From positions 620,001-684,000 of the forward strand of contig NZ_CP063353.1 of NCBI RefSeq assembly GCF_014931565.1: a DNA stretch of 64,000 nt, read 5' to 3'. Under the pieces are notes generated by a model. It did not search any database. It had not been told where the DNA came from and was given only the letters and a program-made list of their open reading frames with translations. The stretch is from Clostridium sp. 'deep sea'. Lineage in GTDB: Bacteria > Bacillota > UBA994 > PWPR01. Positions 60,208-64,000 of this stretch are shown one piece after another (position 1 is the stretch's first letter; each line of letters begins with the position of its first letter). Position numbers and translations under genes: made by a program.

Positions 60208-60608
60208 TCAAAATCCTTTAGTAATTCGCTATTACCCAATACTCCATTAATGTATTTAAAAGATTTATCTTCACTATACGATTTGGCAATCTCCACCGCC
60301 TCGTTGGCCACCACCTGTTTTGGTGTGCCTTGTTTCACCATTTCAACCAAAGCAATTCTTAAAATATTTCTATCTAAATAACTTAAGCGATTAAGCTCCC
60401 AGCCTTTTAAACATCGAGCAATAGCTTTATCATACACTGCTGTATTATCAATGACCTCATTTACTAAAATCATCATAAATTCATTATCTTTTTCATTTAA
60501 ATCCATTAACTCTTTAATGGTTTCTACTGTTAATTCATACTGATTATTGCCAATATCCCACGCGTACAGCATTTGCAGTGCGCCCTCACGTGCTTGCCTT
60601 CTGCCCAT
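60204..60608 (-). CDS. nusB: Transcription antitermination factor NusB
   Basis: NusB binds boxA RNA with NusE (S10) to support rRNA antitermination. The 134-residue helical protein has GRRQAREGALQMLYAWDI at the start and a late YLDRNILRIALVEMV and ANEAVEIAKSYSEDKSFKYINGVLG (in blocks). A perfect 10-bp AT-rich hairpin (60624-60648) lies just 5' of its ribosome-binding site. Confidence 0.95.
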   Translation of the reverse strand: MGRRQAREGALQMLYAWDIGNNQYELTVETIKELMDLNEKDNEFMMILVNEVIDNTAVYDKAIARCLKGWELNRLSYLDRNILRIALVEMVKQGTPKQVVANEAVEIAKSYSEDKSFKYINGVLGNSELLKDFE

Positions 60609-60623
60609 TATAACACCTCAATT

Positions 60624-60648
60624 ATTCTAAATAAAAGATATTTAGAAT
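60624..60648 (-). promoter_or_regulatory. Perfect AT-rich hairpin upstream of nusB
   Basis: ATTCTAAATA pairs with TATTTAGAAT around 5 nt, just upstream of GAGGTG, the nusB ribosome-binding site. No T run follows on the minus strand, so it is more likely a leader structure than a terminator. The rest of the 278-bp gap up to the Asp23 gene is A/T-rich and featureless. Confidence 0.45.
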
Positions 60649-60886
60649 GTTGCTTTCATTGTTTATTATTAACAATCTCTTTATTATTGAAACTTTTATT
60701 ACTATACCAAATCTTTTGTTATTAGTATACATTATTATTTGCACACATAAATATGGACGAACAAACGCACACCTAAAGTGCAACATTTACCCGCCCAGTT
60801 TTACTTGTTTAGGTAGCAGATACTTTATTAAATAAATTAAAATACCCACCATATACTTAATAAATTAACTGAGGTAATAATTGATA

Positions 60887-61264
60887 TTATTCGGTTAAAT
60901 TATTTTTATCTGATTTTGATGATGTAAATGCTATACCTTGAACAAATACATTAACTGTTTGAACAGATAATCCTGTCATTGTTTCAATAGAGCGCTTAAT
61001 ATTGGATTGCACTTTTTTTGCAGCCTCAGGAATATGTACACCATATTTTACATTAACATGAACATCTACATCAACAACATTATCATTGATTTGTGCTTTT
61101 ACGCCCTTTGAATGACCTTTGCCACTCATCATATCTCTAATGCCACCTGCAAAGCTTGCAGTTAATCCAGAAACTCCATCAATTTCGGCAGCTGCTATTT
61201 TTGCAATTACAGTTACTACATCATCAGCTATTCTTATATTTCCAATTTGTTGTTTTTCGTTCAC
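60887..61264 (-). CDS. Asp23/Gls24 family envelope stress protein
   Basis: A 125-residue protein with GNIRIADDVVTVIAKIAAAEIDGVSGL, DVDVHVNVKYGVHIPEAAKKVQ and SVQTVNVFVQGI, typical of the Asp23 (DUF322) family found near nusB in Firmicutes. The role is linked to the cell envelope, often with an AmaP membrane partner, which is not present next to it. Start GTG with an AAGGAGG ribosome-binding site upstream. Confidence 0.92.
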   Translation of the reverse strand: MNEKQQIGNIRIADDVVTVIAKIAAAEIDGVSGLTASFAGGIRDMMSGKGHSKGVKAQINDNVVDVDVHVNVKYGVHIPEAAKKVQSNIKRSIETMTGLSVQTVNVFVQGIAFTSSKSDKNNLTE

Positions 61265-61406
61265 GTAAAACGCCTCCTTATACGACTCATTAATTATATC
61301 ATATATAAAAATTAGTGCGCAACAAAGGCTATTGAAATTTATTTTAACATTACTTGAATTTTATTTAATAATTACAAATAGCCTTTTATATTACTTATGT
61401 TTATTA

Positions 61407-61940
61407 TTACTTTTGAACAATATTAATATTACTGTATTTAATTTTCAGCATTCTTGAAACAGTATCTAGTATTTGACTAGCTTTGGTTTGGTCAAACTCA
61501 TTTGCTAATACTATAACCGATACTTCATTTCCACTTACAAATAAAACAACATCACTTAAACCTCTAACCTTCAATAAATTTTCTACCTGATTCTCTAACT
61601 CTCCTAAGTTTAATAACTTTTGCAAATCTGATTGGGCTTTTTGCTTTACTGTGCTATCTTCATTATCTAATAAGTCCTTAAGTATATCAATATGTTTTGA
61701 CCTTACACTATTTCTTTCTATTCGATAATTAACAAAAAAGTCATCTGAATTTTCTGTTGGTGCTGTAGCCTCTATAACTGGATTATTTACCTGATAATCG
61801 CGCAAAGCTTTACTTACAGCAGCCTGTTTTTCTCTCTCTAAAACCTTTGTTCTATTCATTATCATAATAAAATGGGCAGCTACAATTACAACAATTAATA
61901 CAACAATGTAAAAGATAAGTTCTTTTTTTCTGATATACAT
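61407..61940 (-). CDS. spoIIIAH: Stage III sporulation protein AH
   Basis: The mother-cell partner of SpoIIQ in the channel that bridges the two forespore membranes. The 177-residue protein has a single N-terminal membrane helix (residues about 8-27), a charged helical middle (VLEREKQAAVSKALRDYQ) and the C-terminal ring-building region with VLFVSGNEVSVIVLANEFDQ. It is the last gene of the spoIIIA operon and is followed by a gap of 142 nt. Confidence 0.93.
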   Translation of the reverse strand: MYIRKKELIFYIVVLIVVIVAAHFIMIMNRTKVLEREKQAAVSKALRDYQVNNPVIEATAPTENSDDFFVNYRIERNSVRSKHIDILKDLLDNEDSTVKQKAQSDLQKLLNLGELENQVENLLKVRGLSDVVLFVSGNEVSVIVLANEFDQTKASQILDTVSRMLKIKYSNINIVQK

Positions 61941-61941
61941 T

Positions 61942-62535
61942 TTATTTACCTCCAGGCATAACTGATATTTTGTAAGCAGGAATATTAAAATAAGTGCAAA
62001 TAGCTTCTATTAACATTGCCTTAACTTTAAGGTTAGTAGCTCCCGAAGCTATTACTATTACTCCCTCAATTTCTGGAGACTCAACCTCTAAAAAAACTGT
62101 TTTATAACCACTACTTGAGCTCTCTTGAACTGTTTTTTGAATAATTCTTACTTCTTTAGTAGTTCTTGTAATGCCAGTAGAATCAATTTCTTCTATAGTT
62201 TTTTCTGTTTTATCTTCATCTATTGCCCTAATTTTAGACTCATCTTTGCTTATTCTAATCATTACTTGTACTCTACCGCAGTTTTTTATATCACTTAAAA
62301 ACTTAGATAAATCCTTTTCTAGTTGCTGCTCCATCTCTCTCCAAACAGTACCTTTTACTGTAGACATTGTAGGTGTTATTTCTTCATTTATAACTAAAGG
62401 AGCTTTAACTGGCTCAGATGATGGTGTTATCATTTTAATTGCAACTAATGCTACAACAGCTACTAACAATAATGAAAATATCACTTTATTATCTTTGATT
62501 ATTTTAGTTAATTCCTCTTTAAAACCACCTAGCAT
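61942..62535 (-). CDS. spoIIIAG: Stage III sporulation protein AG
   Basis: SpoIIIAG forms a ring of the SpoIIIA-SpoIIQ transport complex. The 197-residue protein has one membrane helix (about 18-36), then a long extracytoplasmic domain with VQVMIRISKDESKIRAID, TRTTKEVRIIQKTV and a late EIEGVIVIASGATNLKVKAM, which belong to the RBM-fold. It starts 2 nt after spoIIIAF's stop codon. Confidence 0.94.
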   Translation of the reverse strand: MLGGFKEELTKIIKDNKVIFSLLLVAVVALVAIKMITPSSEPVKAPLVINEEITPTMSTVKGTVWREMEQQLEKDLSKFLSDIKNCGRVQVMIRISKDESKIRAIDEDKTEKTIEEIDSTGITRTTKEVRIIQKTVQESSSSGYKTVFLEVESPEIEGVIVIASGATNLKVKAMLIEAICTYFNIPAYKISVMPGGK

Positions 62536-62537
62536 AT

Positions 62538-63107
62538 TTACCCCTCACTCTCTAGCGAGATTTTAAGATTCACTTCTTTTCCAAAGTTTGTTGTTAACCA
62601 CTTTTTTATTTCACTATGCATTGTATTAGTATTCTCATTTACAGCCATTACTTCAGCGGTGTCTTCACTAGAACTCTGCATAACTTTAATACTTACATTT
62701 TGAATATAACCAAACTCTTTACTATTACTATCTTCATTTATGACTAAATTAGTTACCGTAACAGTATTATTAGTTAAAATACTTAAGTCATTTTCAAGTC
62801 GCTCTATTATTTTTTGTTTATATAAATTTACAGCATCTTCATTATTGTTTAGGGTTTGTGACATAGCATAAACTCTATTTTCTTGAAACTCAAAGTTCTT
62901 TTGATGTTGCATCCAAGAGTTTACTAAAAAATCTGAACCCTTAACGGCCTCTACCACAGGCTGAACAATTAACAGCATTACAACTAAGCTTAAAACAAAT
63001 CTAATGTAGCTTTTTATTTTACCTGAAGGCATAATTAACTTGACCATGGTTATTAAAAAAATAACTACAATTAGGTTACTTAGCCATGACTCAATAAAAC
63101 TCAGCAT
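62538..63107 (-). CDS. spoIIIAF: Stage III sporulation protein AF
   Basis: A 189-residue protein with two N-terminal membrane helices (WLSNLIVVIFLITMVKLIM and YIRFVLSLVVMLLIV) followed by a soluble domain that contains NAVNLYKQKIIERLENDL-like helices and NVSIKVMQ. It is a component of the mother-cell export complex. It lies in operon order between spoIIIAE and spoIIIAG. Confidence 0.93.
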   Translation of the reverse strand: MLSFIESWLSNLIVVIFLITMVKLIMPSGKIKSYIRFVLSLVVMLLIVQPVVEAVKGSDFLVNSWMQHQKNFEFQENRVYAMSQTLNNNEDAVNLYKQKIIERLENDLSILTNNTVTVTNLVINEDSNSKEFGYIQNVSIKVMQSSSEDTAEVMAVNENTNTMHSEIKKWLTTNFGKEVNLKISLESEG

Positions 63108-63120
63108 TCTTATGTCTCCT

Positions 63121-63999
63121 TTATCTAAACATTACAGTGGCATTACCGGATATTAAAATTATTGTTAAAGTAATAAACAGCATTACTCCAACTGCTAAAA
63201 TTGCAGCCATTATATAAGTTAAAACTCCCGAAACTGAAAACATTAAAGGTGATATCCGATTATTATCTATTGGCTGTAAAAATGCTCCGGCAATTTTATA
63301 CATAAAAATCATTACTATTAGCTTTAAAGCTGGCAATGTGCAAATAAAAAATAATGTTAACAGTCCAAATATACCAACGGCATTTTTTACAACTAAAGTA
63401 CAACCAAGAATTGTATCAAAAGCATCAGATAGCATAGAACCTATAACAGGCAAAAAACCCTTTGTTAAGAACTTTCCTGTTCTTAAAGCTACACCATCAG
63501 CTACACTTCCCGCAGTTCCTCTTAAGATAGTTATTCCGGAAAAAACAGTAAAACAGATACCTAAAATAAACGCTCCAAAATTTCTAACTAGCTTCGCTAA
63601 CTTTGAGATGCTTATTTCTTCACTTAGGTAGTCTACAACTTGTAGAATTCCAGAAGTAAAAAACAGTGGTAAAACTGTAAAGTTAATAGCTTGGCTGACA
63701 AACTGACTGCCTCCAACTAATAAAGGATCAAACAAAGTGGAGCTTACAACATGTCCTAAGCTAACCATTAGGGTTATCAATACCGGCCATAAAACTAACA
63801 TAAAGTTAATCATATAGTTAATAGCATCAGCTGCTGTTTTCAAACCTATAGATAGGCTTTGAATGATAAAAGCCATTAGTGTTAGATAAATAATTTTAAA
63901 AACGATATCAGAAACCTTACTATTAAAAGCCTCTTGAATTTTTATTATTAACACAGCTAACAGAGTAAGTATGAAAATACGAGTAAAAACTAGCAATTG
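63121..63999 (-). CDS. spoIIIAE: Stage III sporulation protein AE, N-terminus outside the window
   Basis: A polytopic membrane protein of the SpoIIIA complex. About 293 residues are visible and the frame is still open at the right edge; the full protein is about 390 residues. Conserved parts include LVLWPVLITLMVSLG, GGSQFVSQAINFTVLPLFFTSG (in blocks), FLTKGFLPVIGSMLSDAFDTI, and the C-terminal helix YIMAAILAVGVMLFITL. The TTG at 63996 is not a real start. Confidence 0.95.
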   Translation of the reverse strand, partial: QLLVFTRIFILTLLAVLIIKIQEAFNSKVSDIVFKIIYLTLMAFIIQSLSIGLKTAADAINYMINFMLVLWPVLITLMVSLGHVVSSTLFDPLLVGGSQFVSQAINFTVLPLFFTSGILQVVDYLSEEISISKLAKLVRNFGAFILGICFTVFSGITILRGTAGSVADGVALRTGKFLTKGFLPVIGSMLSDAFDTILGCTLVVKNAVGIFGLLTLFFICTLPALKLIVMIFMYKIAGAFLQPIDNNRISPLMFSVSGVLTYIMAAILAVGVMLFITLTIILISGNATVMFR

Positions 64000-64000
64000 T

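Noticed and set aside
1-64000. tRNA, rRNA or known riboswitch
   Set aside because: No cloverleaf, T-box, lysine, purine or thiamine riboswitch motif was recognised by eye; a covariance search would be decisive.

Overview
The window comes from an AT-rich, anaerobic, endospore-forming Firmicute, most likely a member of the Clostridia. Three things point there: the density of sporulation genes (dpaA/dpaB, spoIVA, spoIIP, sleB-ypeB, spoVAC-AD-AE, spoIIAA-AB-sigF, spoIIM, spo0A, spoIVB, spoIIIAE-AH), an oxygen-sensitive 2-oxoacid:ferredoxin oxidoreductase next to phosphotransbutyrylase and butyrate kinases, and the IspH-S1 fusion known from clostridia. No rRNA, tRNA, transposase, phage gene or CRISPR array was seen. 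Every confident gene except one small secreted protein (4298-4645) lies on the minus strand, so transcription runs right to left.

Layout by coordinate. 1-5.6 kb: corA fragment, a short RodZ-like gene, ftsK/spoIIIE, uppP (split by a -1 frame change at A AAA AAG), small Cys-rich ORFs on the plus strand, ylzJ and tepA. 5.8-8.4 kb: dpaA-dpaB-dapG for dipicolinate; dpaA appears to start at ATT. 8.7-21 kb: spoIVA, gpsA, der, a DUF512 radical-SAM gene, spoIIP, a DUF1614 membrane protein, fni, ispH-S1, plsC, cmk and aroH. 21-24.5 kb: ypeB-sleB flanked by two repeat clusters. 24.5-29 kb: rluB, a cation/calcium exchanger, ridA, scpB-scpA and a site-2 protease. 29-34.4 kb: spoVAE-AD-AC, sigF-spoIIAB-spoIIAA and dacF. 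34.5-40.4 kb: pdp, deoB, ddl, pyk, spoIIM. 41-47.3 kb: an eight-gene operon buk-ptb-buk-ATPase-OFOR. 47.8-60.6 kb: spo0A, spoIVB, recN, nadK, an unknown membrane gene, tlyA, dxs, ispA, xseB, xseA, folD, a TsaD paralogue and nusB. 60.9-64 kb: an Asp23-family gene and the end of the spoIIIA operon.

The genes fit together as spore development plus housekeeping. SpoIIAA/AB/SigF set forespore fate, SpoIIP/SpoIIM act in engulfment, the SpoIIIA proteins form the mother cell-forespore channel, SpoIVB signals to the mother cell, SpoIVA builds the coat base, DpaA/B make dipicolinate and SpoVA imports it, and SleB/YpeB degrade cortex at germination. The OFOR-ptb-buk operon should oxidise 2-oxoacids to acyl-CoA and recover ATP as the free acid is released.

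The most unusual feature is not a gene. At four intergenic loci (21.1-21.4, 23.5-24.55, 31.1-31.5 and 40.5-41.0 kb) there is a family of modular repeats: perfect short hairpins, mostly with 2-5 nt loops, strung between near-constant linkers of the type CCCACCCCGCGAA and GAGCCCAAACC. The same slot holds entirely different palindromes in different copies, and one stem shows a compensatory base-pair change. Each array sits just 3' of a minus-strand gene, and one consists of four tandem 265-bp units. I do not recognise this family.
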